From Alkalibacillus flavidus (GTDB taxonomy: Bacteria; Bacillota; Bacilli; Bacillales; Alkalibacillaceae), in contig NZ_JBEPMX010000001.1 in the NCBI RefSeq assembly GCF_040545925.1, positions 248,001-312,000 of the forward strand: a stretch of 64,000 bases of DNA, read 5' to 3'. Both the position numbers and the translations under genes were made by a program. Below the pieces are notes generated by a model, which searched no databases, was not told where the DNA came from, and saw only the letters and a list, made by a program, of their open reading frames with translations. This document shows positions 34,497 through 44,271 of the stretch, in pieces (position 1 is the stretch's first letter; every line of letters begins with the position of its first letter).

Positions 34497-36068
34497 ATGA
34501 ACGAAAAACAACGACATGAACAGAATCAAATAAAACAAAGTCATGCGTCTGATCAGGCAAGCGACGAACGTAATTTAGAACGTTTGAAAGACAAAACTTC
34601 AGATGATTTTATCAAATATTTTGAAGCAACCTATGAACCACCGAATCTAAGAAAAGCACAAAAACGTGGTAAACAAGATATTCAATATCATGATGATTTC
34701 GAAATAGAAGAACAGTTTCGTGATCTAGGTGTCGGCAAAAAATATTTAATTCGAACATACGGGTGTCAAATGAACGAACATGATACAGAAGTTATGTCTG
34801 GTATTTTAGAAGAGATGGGGTATGAAGCCACAACTGATCAAAAAGAAGCCGACATGATTTTACTTAACACATGTGCGATTCGTGAAAATGCGGAAAACAA
34901 AGTGTTTGGTGAACTTGGCCACTTAAAGTCATTGAAGGTCGAAAATCCTGACTTAATAATTGGCGTTTGTGGTTGTATGTCACAGGAAGAATCGGTTGTT
35001 AACCGTATTTTAGCGAAACATCATCATGTTGATTTAATTTTTGGTACACATAATATCCACCGTCTCCCACAGCTTGTTCAAAACGCTTACCTTAGTAAAG
35101 AACGCGTGGTTGAAGTTTGGTCTAAAGAAGGTGACGTGATTGAAAACCTTCCTAAACGTCGTAAAGGCCAAATTAAAGCATGGGTTAATATCATGTATGG
35201 TTGCGATAAATTCTGTACTTACTGCATTGTTCCGTACACGCGCGGTAAAGAACGTAGTCGCCGCCCAGAAGACATTATTCAAGAGGTACGCCATTTAGCT
35301 GCTCAAGGTTATAAAGAAGTCACATTCCTTGGTCAAAACGTGAATGCTTATGGTAAAGACTTAGATATTGATTTCGGTTTAGGCGATTTAATGGATGAAG
35401 TTCGTAAAATCGATATCCCACGGGTTCGGTTTACGACATCACATCCGCGTGATTTTGACGATCGTTTAATTGAAGTGTTAGGTAAAGGCGATAACTTAAT
35501 GCCGCATATTCATTTACCGGTCCAATCAGGTAATTCTGATGTGTTAAAACTGATGGGTCGTAAATATACACGCGAGCAATACTTAGAACTCGTCGACAAA
35601 ATAAAAGAAGCAATTCCGCATGCGACGTTTTCAACAGATATCATCGTTGGCTTCCCGAATGAAACGGAAGAGCAGTTTGAAGATACGATGACATTATATG
35701 ATGAAGTCGGTTTTGAACATGCTTATACTTTCATCTTCTCACCACGCGATGGTACACCAGCTGATAAGTTTAAAGATGAGGTTACTGAAGATGAGAAGAA
35801 ACAACGTCTTTATCGTTTGAATGATAAAGTAAATGCTTACGCGAAAGAAGCTATGAAGAAATACGAAGGTCAAACAGTTAAAGTTTTAGTTGAGGGTGAA
35901 AGTAAAAATAACCCTGACGTTTTAGCTGGTTATACAGAGCATAGTAAGCTAGTGAACTTCACAGGTCCTAAGTCTGCAATTGGTGACATTGTTGAAGTCG
36001 AAATTACTCAAGCTAAAACGTGGTCATTAGACGGCGTGATGGTTGAAGAAGCTGTAGAGGTGAAATAA
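34497..36068 (+). CDS. miaB: tRNA-2-methylthio-N6-dimethylallyladenosine synthase MiaB
   Basis: MiaB adds the 2-methylthio group to isopentenyladenosine 37 of tRNAs; MiaA, which makes the substrate, is also in this window. The 523-residue protein has a Bacillus-type hydrophilic N-terminal extension, the UPF0004 domain with three cluster cysteines (YGCQMNEHD, LLNTCAIRE, GVCGCMSQE), the radical-SAM motif CDKFCTYC, and a C-terminal TRAM domain (GQTVKVLVEGESK). AAAGGAG precedes the ATG. It is followed after three bases by ricA, as in B. subtilis ymcB-ymcA. Confidence 0.96.
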   Translation: MNEKQRHEQNQIKQSHASDQASDERNLERLKDKTSDDFIKYFEATYEPPNLRKAQKRGKQDIQYHDDFEIEEQFRDLGVGKKYLIRTYGCQMNEHDTEVMSGILEEMGYEATTDQKEADMILLNTCAIRENAENKVFGELGHLKSLKVENPDLIIGVCGCMSQEESVVNRILAKHHHVDLIFGTHNIHRLPQLVQNAYLSKERVVEVWSKEGDVIENLPKRRKGQIKAWVNIMYGCDKFCTYCIVPYTRGKERSRRPEDIIQEVRHLAAQGYKEVTFLGQNVNAYGKDLDIDFGLGDLMDEVRKIDIPRVRFTTSHPRDFDDRLIEVLGKGDNLMPHIHLPVQSGNSDVLKLMGRKYTREQYLELVDKIKEAIPHATFSTDIIVGFPNETEEQFEDTMTLYDEVGFEHAYTFIFSPRDGTPADKFKDEVTEDEKKQRLYRLNDKVNAYAKEAMKKYEGQTVKVLVEGESKNNPDVLAGYTEHSKLVNFTGPKSAIGDIVEVEITQAKTWSLDGVMVEEAVEVK

Positions 36069-36071
36069 CAA

Positions 36072-36482
36072 ATGGCACAATATACAAGACAAGAAGTGAT
36101 TCAAGAAGCGAAAGATTTAGCGGAAAAGTTGTCTAAAATCGAAGAGATTGAACGTTTTAAGCAGCTTGAAGTTAAGTTGAACCAAAACAATAAAGTGCAA
36201 TCGCATATTAAGAAAATTAAAGCATTACAAAAGCAAGCGGTCAATCTACAACATTATGAAAAATCAGAAGCGCAAAAGCGTGTAGAAGAAGAATTAGATC
36301 GTTTGCAACAAGAACTCGATGAGATTCCGGTTGTGCAAGAATTTAAAGAAACACAAGTTGTTGTAAATGATATTTTGCAACGTGTGACACAAACGATTGC
36401 CGAAGAAGTGACGAATGAAATTATTCGTTCTACGGGTGGTAACGTCTTAAAAGGCGAAACAGGAAAAGAGCTTAAATATTAA
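36072..36482 (+). CDS. ricA: RicA (YmcA) subunit of the RicAFT complex, lacking its usual C-terminal cysteine
   Basis: RicA with RicF and RicT controls RNase Y-dependent mRNA maturation and helps Spo0A activation. The 136-residue helical protein has the family segments KIKALQKQAVNLQHYEKSEA and the C-terminal TNEIIRSTGGNVLKGETG. In B. subtilis the complex holds iron-sulfur clusters and RicA supplies a cysteine close to its C terminus. This protein stops shortly after the GETG motif and contains no cysteine at all. Start ATG at 36072 uses GAGGTG at the end of miaB. A terminator follows. Confidence 0.93.
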   Translation: MAQYTRQEVIQEAKDLAEKLSKIEEIERFKQLEVKLNQNNKVQSHIKKIKALQKQAVNLQHYEKSEAQKRVEEELDRLQQELDEIPVVQEFKETQVVVNDILQRVTQTIAEEVTNEIIRSTGGNVLKGETGKELKY

Positions 36483-36485
36483 TTG

Positions 36486-36520
36486 AAATCTCCGAACATT
36501 TGCGTGTTCGGAGATTTTTT
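36486..36520 (+). terminator. Intrinsic terminator of miaB-ricA
   Basis: AAATCTCCGAACA (36486-36498) pairs perfectly with TGTTCGGAGATTT (36505-36517) around a six-base loop, followed by TTT. Confidence 0.9.
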
Positions 36521-36604
36521 GTGATCCCGGTCGTCACGTTGAACATTTCGTTAGGCACTTGCATAAAGATGACTATACAATATCTTAGTCGTCACGGTTT
36601 AATC

Positions 36605-36632
36605 ACACCAAAAGCCTAGTGACCATAAGATA
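36605..36632 (+). promoter_or_regulatory. Possible sigma-K promoter of cotE
   Basis: AC (36605-36606), 17 bases, CATA-AGA-TA (36624-36632). This fits the sigma-K pattern, and the -10 is the same as before dpaA. B. subtilis cotE has a sigma-E and a sigma-K promoter; no good sigma-E site was recognised. Confidence 0.45.
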
Positions 36633-36662
36633 AAGTGGCGAAACGAAAAAGGAGGAACGTGT

Positions 36663-37193
36663 ATGACAGGTCGAGATTATCGGGAAATTATTACGAAAGC
36701 AGTTTGTGGTAAAGGGAAGAAGTATACGGAATCATCGCACCATGTATCACCGAATTATAAACCGACCAGTATTTTAGGATGTTGGGTGATTAATCATCAA
36801 TATGAAGCAACGAAACGCGGTCAGGTCGTCGATGTGAAAGGCACATACGATATTAATATATGGTATTCATATGCTGACAACACGAAAACAGAAGTGATCA
36901 CAGAACGCAAACAGTATTCCGATCAAGTCCCTATTGTCATGAAAGATCAAAAATGCTTAACGAATCAATTTGATGTTGTAGCGAGAACGACGCAACAACC
37001 GAATACATTGGAGTGCGAGATTGACGAAAAACAAAAACAAATCCGTGTTGATTTAGAACGAGAATTTGTCGTCGATTTAATTGGTGAAACGAAAGTGTGG
37101 GCAAAAATTGAACCGAACGGATTTGATGAAGATGCGGTGGATTTTGATGGTTTAGAGTCAGAATTGGCTGATCTTGATGTAGACCGTGAGTAA
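36663..37193 (+). CDS. cotE: Spore coat morphogenetic protein CotE
   Basis: CotE directs assembly of the outer spore coat around the forespore. The 176-residue protein has the family start YREIITKAVCGKGKKYTES, SILGCWVINHQYEATKRG, WYSYADNTKTEV, and the acidic tail after VWAKIEPNGFDE. GGAGGAACGT is the ribosome site. It lies between ricA and mutS, as in B. subtilis, with its own terminator, and is expected to be expressed in the mother cell. Confidence 0.95.
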   Translation: MTGRDYREIITKAVCGKGKKYTESSHHVSPNYKPTSILGCWVINHQYEATKRGQVVDVKGTYDINIWYSYADNTKTEVITERKQYSDQVPIVMKDQKCLTNQFDVVARTTQQPNTLECEIDEKQKQIRVDLEREFVVDLIGETKVWAKIEPNGFDEDAVDFDGLESELADLDVDRE

Positions 37194-37200
37194 ATCAAGG

Positions 37201-37236
37201 CCATACAGTTGTTCATTCAACTGTATGGTTGTTATT
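37201..37236 (+). terminator. Intrinsic terminator of cotE
   Basis: CCATACAGTTG (37201-37211) pairs perfectly with CAACTGTATGG (37218-37228), followed by TTGTTATTT. Confidence 0.8.
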
Positions 37237-37251
37237 TAAACGCTTATTTTA

Positions 37252-37260
37252 TGCTATAAT
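37252..37260 (+). promoter_or_regulatory. Extended -10 promoter of mutS-mutL-miaA-hfq
   Basis: TGC-TATAAT at 37252-37260 is a perfect extended -10. The -35 (TTATTT at 37232) is weak. It is 34 bases before the mutS ATG. Confidence 0.55.
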
Positions 37261-37294
37261 ATCGGTTAGAGTACGACAATTGGAGGAACCATAC

Positions 37295-39847
37295 ATGGCT
37301 CAATATACGCCAATGATAGAACAATATTTATCCGTAAAATCTCAGCACAAAGATGCTTTCTTATTTTTTCGCTTAGGCGATTTTTATGAACTATTTTTTG
37401 ATGATGCACTACAAGCAGCTAAAGAACTCGAAATCACCTTAACACAGCGTGATGGCGGTGAAGAAAAGATTCCGATGTGCGGTGTGCCGTATCACTCTGC
37501 TGAAAGTTATATTAAAACGTTAATCGATAAAGGCTACAAAGTCGCGATTTGTGAACAAGTTGAAGATCCGCAAGCAGCTAAAGGTGTTGTAAAACGCGAA
37601 GTCGTTCAAATTGTGACACCTGGTACGGTTATGGAAGGTAAAATGTTAGATGAAGCGGAGAACAATTTCATTTCATCGATTACACCTACTGACAATGGCT
37701 ATGTCATTGCGTATGCTGACCTCTCAACAGGGGAAAGTTTTATCAGTCAACTGGAAGCGCCGATTAAAGATGTTATTAGCGAGTTGTACAACCGTCCGAT
37801 TAAAGAGATTGTTCTTCCCGAAGCATTTCCCGAAGACGACAAGGCGTTATTAGCAGCTTATCTCAATGTAACACTATCGTTTGAAGAAGAGACGACGATT
37901 CCAGACACGTTTACATATTTAGTCGATGGATTAGAGAGTAAGGACTTAATTCAAGGGTTTGGTCGGTTATTTCAGTATATCCACCATTCACAGAAACGAT
38001 TTTTAAGTCATTTACAACCTGTTGAATATGTCGCGCTTGAGCAATATATGAAGCTTGACTTATATTCCAAACGCAATCTCGAGTTAATGGAATCGATTCG
38101 TGACCAAAGCCAAAAAGGGACGCTTTTATCAGTCTTAGATAGGACATCGACTGCTATGGGAGCGAGACGATTAAAGAAGTGGATCGACAATCCGTTATTA
38201 TCGAAGACAGCGATCGACAAACGACATAACCAAGTCGGTACGTTAATCGATTTCTTCTTTGAGCGGGAAGAACTACGCGATCAGTTAAAACTCGTTTACG
38301 ATTTGGAACGACTAGCTGGGCGTGTATCATATGGCAATGTGAATGCGCGTGATTTATTGCAACTTAAGCAATCGTTAGCGGCGATACCTGCTATTAAAGA
38401 GACGCTTAACCAGTTTGATGATTCGCTTATTTCGGATTTATTAGGTGATATATCGGTGTACAGTACGATCTATCAATTGCTTGAAGATAGCATTCATGAT
38501 GATCCTCCGATTGTCATTACAGAAGGTGGCATTATTAAAGACGGTTACGACGCTCAGCTTGATGAGTATCGTGAATCTTCACGTAACGGCAGACAATGGG
38601 TGGCACAACTTGAAGCGTCTGAACGTGAAGCAACAGGGGTTAAATCGCTTAAAGTAGGTTATAACAAAGTATTTGGCTATTATATTGAAGTGACGAAAGC
38701 GAATTTACATGCGATAGATGATGACCGTTACGAACGAAAACAAACATTAGCTAACGCCGAACGTTTTATTACGCCGGAATTAAAAGAAAAAGAAAAATTG
38801 ATTTTGGAAGCGAAAGACAAAAGCATGGCGTTAGAGTATGATTTGTTTTTAGCCATTCGAGAAGAGATGAAGCAATATATTCCACGATTACAGCAATTAG
38901 CTGAGCAAATTAGTGAAATTGATGTGTTAGTCAGTTTTGCCTTTATTAGTGAAGAGTATAATTACGTTAAACCGACGATGAATCATGATCAGTCATTAGC
39001 TGTCTACGGTGCGCGTCACCCTGTTGTCGAACAAGTCATGCGCGATGAATTTGTGCCGAATGATTTTGAACTGGAACAAGGAACAGATATATTGCTTATT
39101 ACGGGCCCGAATATGGCAGGTAAGAGTACATATATGCGCCAACTAGGGTTAATTGCGATCATGGCTCAGATTGGCTGTTTTGTACCAGTGAATGAAGCGG
39201 ACTTACCGATTTTTGATCAAATTTTCACTCGTATTGGGGCAGCTGACGATCTCGTATCAGGACAAAGTACGTTTATGGTGGAAATGTTAGAAGCGCAAAA
39301 TGCAGTTAGTCATGCGACGCCGAATAGTTTAATTTTATTCGATGAGATAGGGCGCGGAACAAGTACGTATGACGGGATGGCATTAGCTCAGTCCATTGTG
39401 GAATATTTGCATGATTACGTCGGTGCGAAAACCTTATTTGCTACACATTACCATGAATTAACGACGTTAGAAGATAATTTGGACCATTTGCGAAACGTCC
39501 ATGTTGAAGTCGATGAACAAGACGGGGAAGTCGTCTTTTTACACCATATTAAACGAGGCAAAGCGGATAAAAGCTACGGAGTCCATGTGGCGAAATTAGC
39601 CGACTTACCTGATGAGATCATTGACCGGGCGAACTATTTATTACAAACGTTTGAAAGTACGCAAACGATTAAGGATGATCTCGTACAAGAACAGCAATTG
39701 ACATTATTTGATGAGTCGAAGGAGCAATCAACACCTCAACAACTTGAAGTGTCAAAAGAAATCAATGATTTAAACTTGATGGAAATGACACCGATGGATG
39801 CGATGAACACGTTATATACGTTACAAAAACGATTAAAACAATCGTAA
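37295..39847 (+). CDS. mutS: DNA mismatch repair protein MutS
   Basis: MutS recognises mismatches and recruits MutL. The 850-residue protein starts with the mismatch-binding domain (TPMIEQYLSVKSQHKDAFLFF, FRLGDFYELF), with connector and lever domains, then the ATPase: Walker A TGPNMAGKST near residue 605 and the SLILFDEIGRGTSTYDGMAL Walker B/signature. Near the C terminus QLTLF is a beta-clamp-binding motif. ATG at 37295 follows TGGAGGA; the upstream frame extension overlaps the promoter. It is followed by mutL after 18 bases. Confidence 0.97.
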   Translation: MAQYTPMIEQYLSVKSQHKDAFLFFRLGDFYELFFDDALQAAKELEITLTQRDGGEEKIPMCGVPYHSAESYIKTLIDKGYKVAICEQVEDPQAAKGVVKREVVQIVTPGTVMEGKMLDEAENNFISSITPTDNGYVIAYADLSTGESFISQLEAPIKDVISELYNRPIKEIVLPEAFPEDDKALLAAYLNVTLSFEEETTIPDTFTYLVDGLESKDLIQGFGRLFQYIHHSQKRFLSHLQPVEYVALEQYMKLDLYSKRNLELMESIRDQSQKGTLLSVLDRTSTAMGARRLKKWIDNPLLSKTAIDKRHNQVGTLIDFFFEREELRDQLKLVYDLERLAGRVSYGNVNARDLLQLKQSLAAIPAIKETLNQFDDSLISDLLGDISVYSTIYQLLEDSIHDDPPIVITEGGIIKDGYDAQLDEYRESSRNGRQWVAQLEASEREATGVKSLKVGYNKVFGYYIEVTKANLHAIDDDRYERKQTLANAERFITPELKEKEKLILEAKDKSMALEYDLFLAIREEMKQYIPRLQQLAEQISEIDVLVSFAFISEEYNYVKPTMNHDQSLAVYGARHPVVEQVMRDEFVPNDFELEQGTDILLITGPNMAGKSTYMRQLGLIAIMAQIGCFVPVNEADLPIFDQIFTRIGAADDLVSGQSTFMVEMLEAQNAVSHATPNSLILFDEIGRGTSTYDGMALAQSIVEYLHDYVGAKTLFATHYHELTTLEDNLDHLRNVHVEVDEQDGEVVFLHHIKRGKADKSYGVHVAKLADLPDEIIDRANYLLQTFESTQTIKDDLVQEQQLTLFDESKEQSTPQQLEVSKEINDLNLMEMTPMDAMNTLYTLQKRLKQS

Positions 39848-39865
39848 GTGAAAGGAGGCGTGAGC

Positions 39866-41698
39866 GTGGCTTCAATTATTGAATTACCAAGCACATTATC
39901 GAACAAAATCGCAGCAGGTGAAGTTGTCGAGCGCCCCGCTTCTGTCATCAAAGAACTGATCGAAAATAGTGTTGATGCAGGGAGTACGTGGATCAAAATA
40001 GAACTAGAAGAAGCGGGACTTCGTTCGATCAAAGTGACAGATAATGGACGAGGGATACCGAAAGAGGACGCGCCTAAAGCGTTCGGTCGACATGCGACGA
40101 GTAAAATCGCACACGAACAAGATTTATTCCGAGTAGAAACATTAGGATTTCGCGGTGAAGCTTTAGCGAGTATCGCAGCTGTGAGCCAATTAACCCTAAG
40201 GACATCGACAGGCGATGAAACGGGTACGGAACTCGTCGTTCATGGCGGGCATATCGTCGAGCATCAAAAACATACGAAGCGTCAAGGAACGGAAATCATC
40301 GTCGAACATTTATTTTATAACACACCTGCACGGTTAAAATATTTAAAAACCGTCCATACTGAACTCGGTCATTTAACGGATGTGATTAATCGAATGGCTT
40401 TATCGCATCCTGATATCCGCTTTGAATGTGAACATAACGGAAAAAAACTATTTTTCACTCCAGGAAATGGCCAATTGCTTAAAACGATTCAACAGATTTA
40501 TGGTTCGTCTATTGCGAAACAAATGGTTGAAATCGAAGCTCACTCATTAGATTATGACGTGAAAGGGTATATTGCGAAACCCGAAGTGACACGAGCAAAC
40601 CGACACTATATCTCACTCATTGTGAACGGGCGTTATATTAAAAATCCGAAGTTAAATAAAGCGATATTAGACGGTTACCATACGTTCTTACCGATTGGGC
40701 GTTATCCAGTCGTCGTCTTACAAATTGACATGGATCCTTACTTAGTCGATGTCAACGTTCATCCTGCTAAAACCGAAGTCCGCTTCAGTAAAGAAAATGA
40801 ACTATTTGAATTAATTAAGGAAGCGATTTATGATGCACTTCATGGCGAACGGCTGATTCCGGAAAAGCATACGCCGAAACGAGAACAATCCGAACAGACT
40901 GCGTTAGATTTCACGGCCCCTCACATTACACAGGAGGGAACAAATCAAACAGAAACATCACAACATCTCGCATCACATGTTGCTGACGCATTGAATCAAC
41001 ACACGCATACATCGTACGAACCGGTGGATGATAATCATGTGACGGCGAATGACGCCGTTCATGAGACACCTGAGCAACATGATGTGCCCGAACTTGTTTC
41101 ACGTCATGATGATCAACGGATACCTTATTTAAGTCCGATCGGTCAATTGCATGGGACATATATTTTAGCGCAAAACGAAAATGGGCTCTATATGATTGAT
41201 CAGCATGCAGCGCAAGAACGGATTAAATATGAATATTACAAAACGAAGCTCGGAAATCCAGACTATGAATTACAAACATTGTCAGTCCCACTGACGTTTG
41301 ATTTTACGACACAGGAAGCGATCACGATTGAAGAAAACCGGAAGCAATTAGAAGATGTTGGGTTATTTTTAGAGCCATTTGGTGAGCAAAGTTATCTCGT
41401 CCGCTCACACCCAAGTTGGTTCCCAAAAGGCGAAGAAGAAATGACGATACGTGATATGGTCGACGATTTAGCGCAAGAAAAAGGTATCAGCATTGAAAAA
41501 ATACGGGAAGAAGCAGCGATCCTCATGTCATGTAAACGATCGATTAAGGCCAATCATTATTTGAATCATCAAGAGATGAACTATTTAATTGACGAATTGC
41601 GGACTTGCCAAGATCCATTTACATGTCCACACGGCCGTCCGATTGTCGTTCATTTCAGTGAGTACGAATTACAGAAGATGTTTAAACGAATTATGTAA
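39866..41698 (+). CDS. mutL: DNA mismatch repair endonuclease MutL
   Basis: MutL couples mismatch recognition to strand incision. The 610-residue protein has the GHKL ATPase motifs (KIAAGEVVERPASVIKELIENS, DNGRGIPKED, TLGFRGEALASIAAVS) and a C-terminal domain with the endonuclease motif DQHAAQERIKYE and CPHGRP, typical of bacteria without MutH. GTG at 39866 is preferred because AAAGGAGG at 39851-39858 gives seven-base spacing; GTGs at 39848 and 39860 are less well placed. The linker at about residues 330-420 is rich in His, Glu and Thr and poorly conserved. Confidence 0.96.
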   Translation: MASIIELPSTLSNKIAAGEVVERPASVIKELIENSVDAGSTWIKIELEEAGLRSIKVTDNGRGIPKEDAPKAFGRHATSKIAHEQDLFRVETLGFRGEALASIAAVSQLTLRTSTGDETGTELVVHGGHIVEHQKHTKRQGTEIIVEHLFYNTPARLKYLKTVHTELGHLTDVINRMALSHPDIRFECEHNGKKLFFTPGNGQLLKTIQQIYGSSIAKQMVEIEAHSLDYDVKGYIAKPEVTRANRHYISLIVNGRYIKNPKLNKAILDGYHTFLPIGRYPVVVLQIDMDPYLVDVNVHPAKTEVRFSKENELFELIKEAIYDALHGERLIPEKHTPKREQSEQTALDFTAPHITQEGTNQTETSQHLASHVADALNQHTHTSYEPVDDNHVTANDAVHETPEQHDVPELVSRHDDQRIPYLSPIGQLHGTYILAQNENGLYMIDQHAAQERIKYEYYKTKLGNPDYELQTLSVPLTFDFTTQEAITIEENRKQLEDVGLFLEPFGEQSYLVRSHPSWFPKGEEEMTIRDMVDDLAQEKGISIEKIREEAAILMSCKRSIKANHYLNHQEMNYLIDELRTCQDPFTCPHGRPIVVHFSEYELQKMFKRIM

Positions 41699-41714
41699 TG
41701 AAAAGAGGCACACG

Positions 41715-42668
41715 ATGAAACCGATTGTTGTAAGCGTCATAGGTCCAACCGCTGTAGGTAAAAGTAAATTAGGGATTGAGATTAGCAAACGTTTCGGTGG
41801 CGAAGTGATTAATGGTGATTCGATGCAATTTTACCAAGGGTTTAATATCGGCACAGCAAAAGTGACTGAAACGGAAGCAGACGGTGTGCCGCATCATTTA
41901 ATCGATTTTTTACGTGAAGATGATCATTATTCAGCAGCTTCGTTTCAAGCGGATCTCTACGACCGTGTCCAACACATTACAAATCGACAGCGAATACCTG
42001 TCGTTGTTGGTGGTACGGGCTTTTATATTCAATCGGCGTTGTTTAACTTTAACTTTGCTGATGTGAACCGAGATGATGCCTATGTTGAAGCGGCTATTGC
42101 TGATATTTATGCTAATGGTGTTGCACCCTATTATGAAAAGTTACAGCACGTCGATCCGATTCAAGCAACCAAAATTCATCCGCATAATATTCGGCGTGTC
42201 GTTCGGGCTTTAGAAATTTATGAACGAACGGGTCAAACGATGTCGGAATTAGAAGAACAACAAACAAATGACAGTCCATACACGCCGTATATCATTGGAT
42301 TAAATATGTCGCGTGAGGTCCTTTATGAACGGATTAATCGTCGAGTGGATCAAATGATCGATGATGGTTTATATGATGAAGTCACCTATTTATATGAACA
42401 ATTTGGCGGTGAAATTCAAGCCATGCAGGGCATTGGCTATAAAGAGTGGATCCCATATTTACGTGGTGAAATATCATTTGATTCCGTCGTTGCATCGATT
42501 AAACAACATACGAGACGTTTTGCGAAGCGACAATTAACTTATTATCGTAATAAGATGTCGGATGTTCATTGGTATACGATCGACCCAGAGAGGTATGAAG
42601 AAACTTTTGAGACAATTTTTTCAGATTTAGCAGGATTTTTAAGAGATAAAACGAATAGTAATAATTAA
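41715..42668 (+). CDS. miaA: tRNA dimethylallyltransferase MiaA
   Basis: MiaA transfers a dimethylallyl group to adenosine 37 of tRNAs reading codons that start with U; MiaB then thiomethylates it. The 317-residue protein has the P loop GPTAVGKS, INGDSMQFYQGFNIGTAKVT, VVGGTGFYIQ, and HPHNIRRVVRALEIYERTGQ. AAAGAGG precedes ATG at 41715; the long upstream frame overlaps mutL and is not the start. It lies between mutL and hfq as in B. subtilis. Confidence 0.96.
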   Translation: MKPIVVSVIGPTAVGKSKLGIEISKRFGGEVINGDSMQFYQGFNIGTAKVTETEADGVPHHLIDFLREDDHYSAASFQADLYDRVQHITNRQRIPVVVGGTGFYIQSALFNFNFADVNRDDAYVEAAIADIYANGVAPYYEKLQHVDPIQATKIHPHNIRRVVRALEIYERTGQTMSELEEQQTNDSPYTPYIIGLNMSREVLYERINRRVDQMIDDGLYDEVTYLYEQFGGEIQAMQGIGYKEWIPYLRGEISFDSVVASIKQHTRRFAKRQLTYYRNKMSDVHWYTIDPERYEETFETIFSDLAGFLRDKTNSNN

Positions 42669-42692
42669 GAGATAGACAGAGGAGGAAGAATG

Positions 42693-42914
42693 ATGTCAAA
42701 TTCAGCAAATGTTCAAGACGCATTTTTAAACAAATTACGCAAAGAAAAGGTGCAGTTAACAGTATTTTTAACGAACGGTTTTCAATTGAGAGGGATCATT
42801 CAATCTTTTGATAATTTTACAGTGTTAATTGAAACGGAAGGGCGTCAACAATTAATTTTTAAACACGCGATTTCCACGTTTGCTCCGGTTAAAAATATTG
42901 ATTTGGACTCATAA
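42693..42914 (+). CDS. hfq: RNA chaperone Hfq
   Basis: Hfq is a hexameric Sm-like RNA chaperone. The 73-residue protein has the Sm1 motif QDAFLNKLRKEKVQLTVFLTNGFQLRG and the Sm2 motif LIFKHAISTFAP. It is the short Gram-positive form without a C-terminal tail. ATG at 42693 gives better spacing from GGAGGA than the ATG at 42690. It follows miaA, the almost universal order, and is ended by a terminator. Confidence 0.96.
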   Translation: MSNSANVQDAFLNKLRKEKVQLTVFLTNGFQLRGIIQSFDNFTVLIETEGRQQLIFKHAISTFAPVKNIDLDS

Positions 42915-42932
42915 TAAGTTTGAAGAGTCAGT

Positions 42933-42964
42933 AGCCTATCACTTAAAAGTGGTAGGCTTATTTA
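42933..42964 (+). terminator. Intrinsic terminator after hfq
   Basis: AGCCTATCACTT (42933-42944) pairs with AAGTGGTAGGCT (42947-42958) with a G-U pair, followed by TATTT. Confidence 0.75.
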
Positions 42965-43027
42965 CGTTTGACGGGAATGCGGATTTCGTTAACAATAATA
43001 ATATACGATAAAAAAGGAGTCGAGACA

Positions 43028-44263
43028 TTGAAGGAACGCGCTATACTTGTTGGCTGTCAAACAGCTGATCAGCCAGACCCATCATTTGAAACGTCTATGG
43101 AAGAGCTTGAATCGCTAGCTTACACCGTTGATGCAAACGTGGAAGAAATATTTGTCCAAAAACGTGACAAAGTCCATTCAGCTTTGTATATTGGAACGGG
43201 AAAAGTAGACGAAATAAAGCAGTATATCGATGACTATGCGATTGATATGGCGATCATGAATCAGGAATTAACGCCATCTCAAGCACGTAATCTCGAAGAA
43301 AAGTGGGAAATTAAAGTACTTGATCGCACACAGTTAATTTTAGATATATTCGCGATGCGAGCCCGGACGAAGGAAGGTAAATTACAAGTCGAACTCGCTC
43401 AATTACAATACTTATTACCTCGTTTACACGGACAAGGGGCTGCATTGTCTCGTTTAGGTGGCGGAATCGGAACACGTGGTCCAGGTGAAACGAAATTAGA
43501 AACAGATCAGCGCCATATTCGCCGTAGAATTACGGAGGTTAAGCAATCATTAGATCAAGTGGCCAAACAACGACAACAATATCGTAAGCGTCGCAAAAAG
43601 AATGCGGCCTTTCAAATGGCGATCGTTGGGTATACAAACGCCGGGAAGTCGACCATTTTCAACCGATTGAGTGATACGGGATCGCTTGAGGAGGACAAGT
43701 TGTTTGCGACACTCGACCCATTAACACGACAAATCACATTACCGAGCGGGTTTGAGTTACTCATTTCAGATACAGTCGGATTTATTCAAGATTTACCAAC
43801 AACATTAATCGCCGCATTTCGTTCGACATTAGAAGAAGTCGTGGAAGCGGACTTTATTTTGCATGTCGTGGATGGGTCGAATGAGGAATCAGTCGAACAG
43901 GAACAAACCGTTTTTAAGATTTTAAACGACTTAGGTGCAGGCGATATCCCGATGCTTACGGTATATAATAAAGCAGACTTATTAAATGATACGCTCATTC
44001 CATATTCAAAACCGAGTGTCATGATGAGCGCTTTTAAACCGTCTGATTATGAACGGTTAAAACAAGAAATTGAACGAGCGCTAATCTCGGAATGGACCTA
44101 TTATGATGTTCGACTATCCAGTGACGAAGGAAAAATGCTCAATGAACTAAAACGCGAAACGATTGTGACGGACGAACAATTTATTGAAGAGACAGAACAG
44201 TTTAAGCTAAAAGGGTATGCATCACCTGATGCACCCATTTATACAACGCTAACAAAAAGGTGA
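43028..44263 (+). CDS. hflX: Ribosome-splitting GTPase HflX
   Basis: HflX binds stalled 70S ribosomes and splits them. The 411-residue protein has the N-terminal nucleotide-binding domain (FVQKRDKVHSALYIGTGKVDEI), the HflX motif GGGIGTRGPGETKLE, and a G domain with GYTNAGKST near residue 205, DTVGFIQDLPT and YNKADLL. The start is TTG at 43028, following AAAGGAG; the frame extends upstream to 42968 but over the terminator. It corresponds to B. subtilis ynbA. Confidence 0.95.
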   Translation: MKERAILVGCQTADQPDPSFETSMEELESLAYTVDANVEEIFVQKRDKVHSALYIGTGKVDEIKQYIDDYAIDMAIMNQELTPSQARNLEEKWEIKVLDRTQLILDIFAMRARTKEGKLQVELAQLQYLLPRLHGQGAALSRLGGGIGTRGPGETKLETDQRHIRRRITEVKQSLDQVAKQRQQYRKRRKKNAAFQMAIVGYTNAGKSTIFNRLSDTGSLEEDKLFATLDPLTRQITLPSGFELLISDTVGFIQDLPTTLIAAFRSTLEEVVEADFILHVVDGSNEESVEQEQTVFKILNDLGAGDIPMLTVYNKADLLNDTLIPYSKPSVMMSAFKPSDYERLKQEIERALISEWTYYDVRLSSDEGKMLNELKRETIVTDEQFIEETEQFKLKGYASPDAPIYTTLTKR

Positions 44264-44271
44264 GGTAGAAC

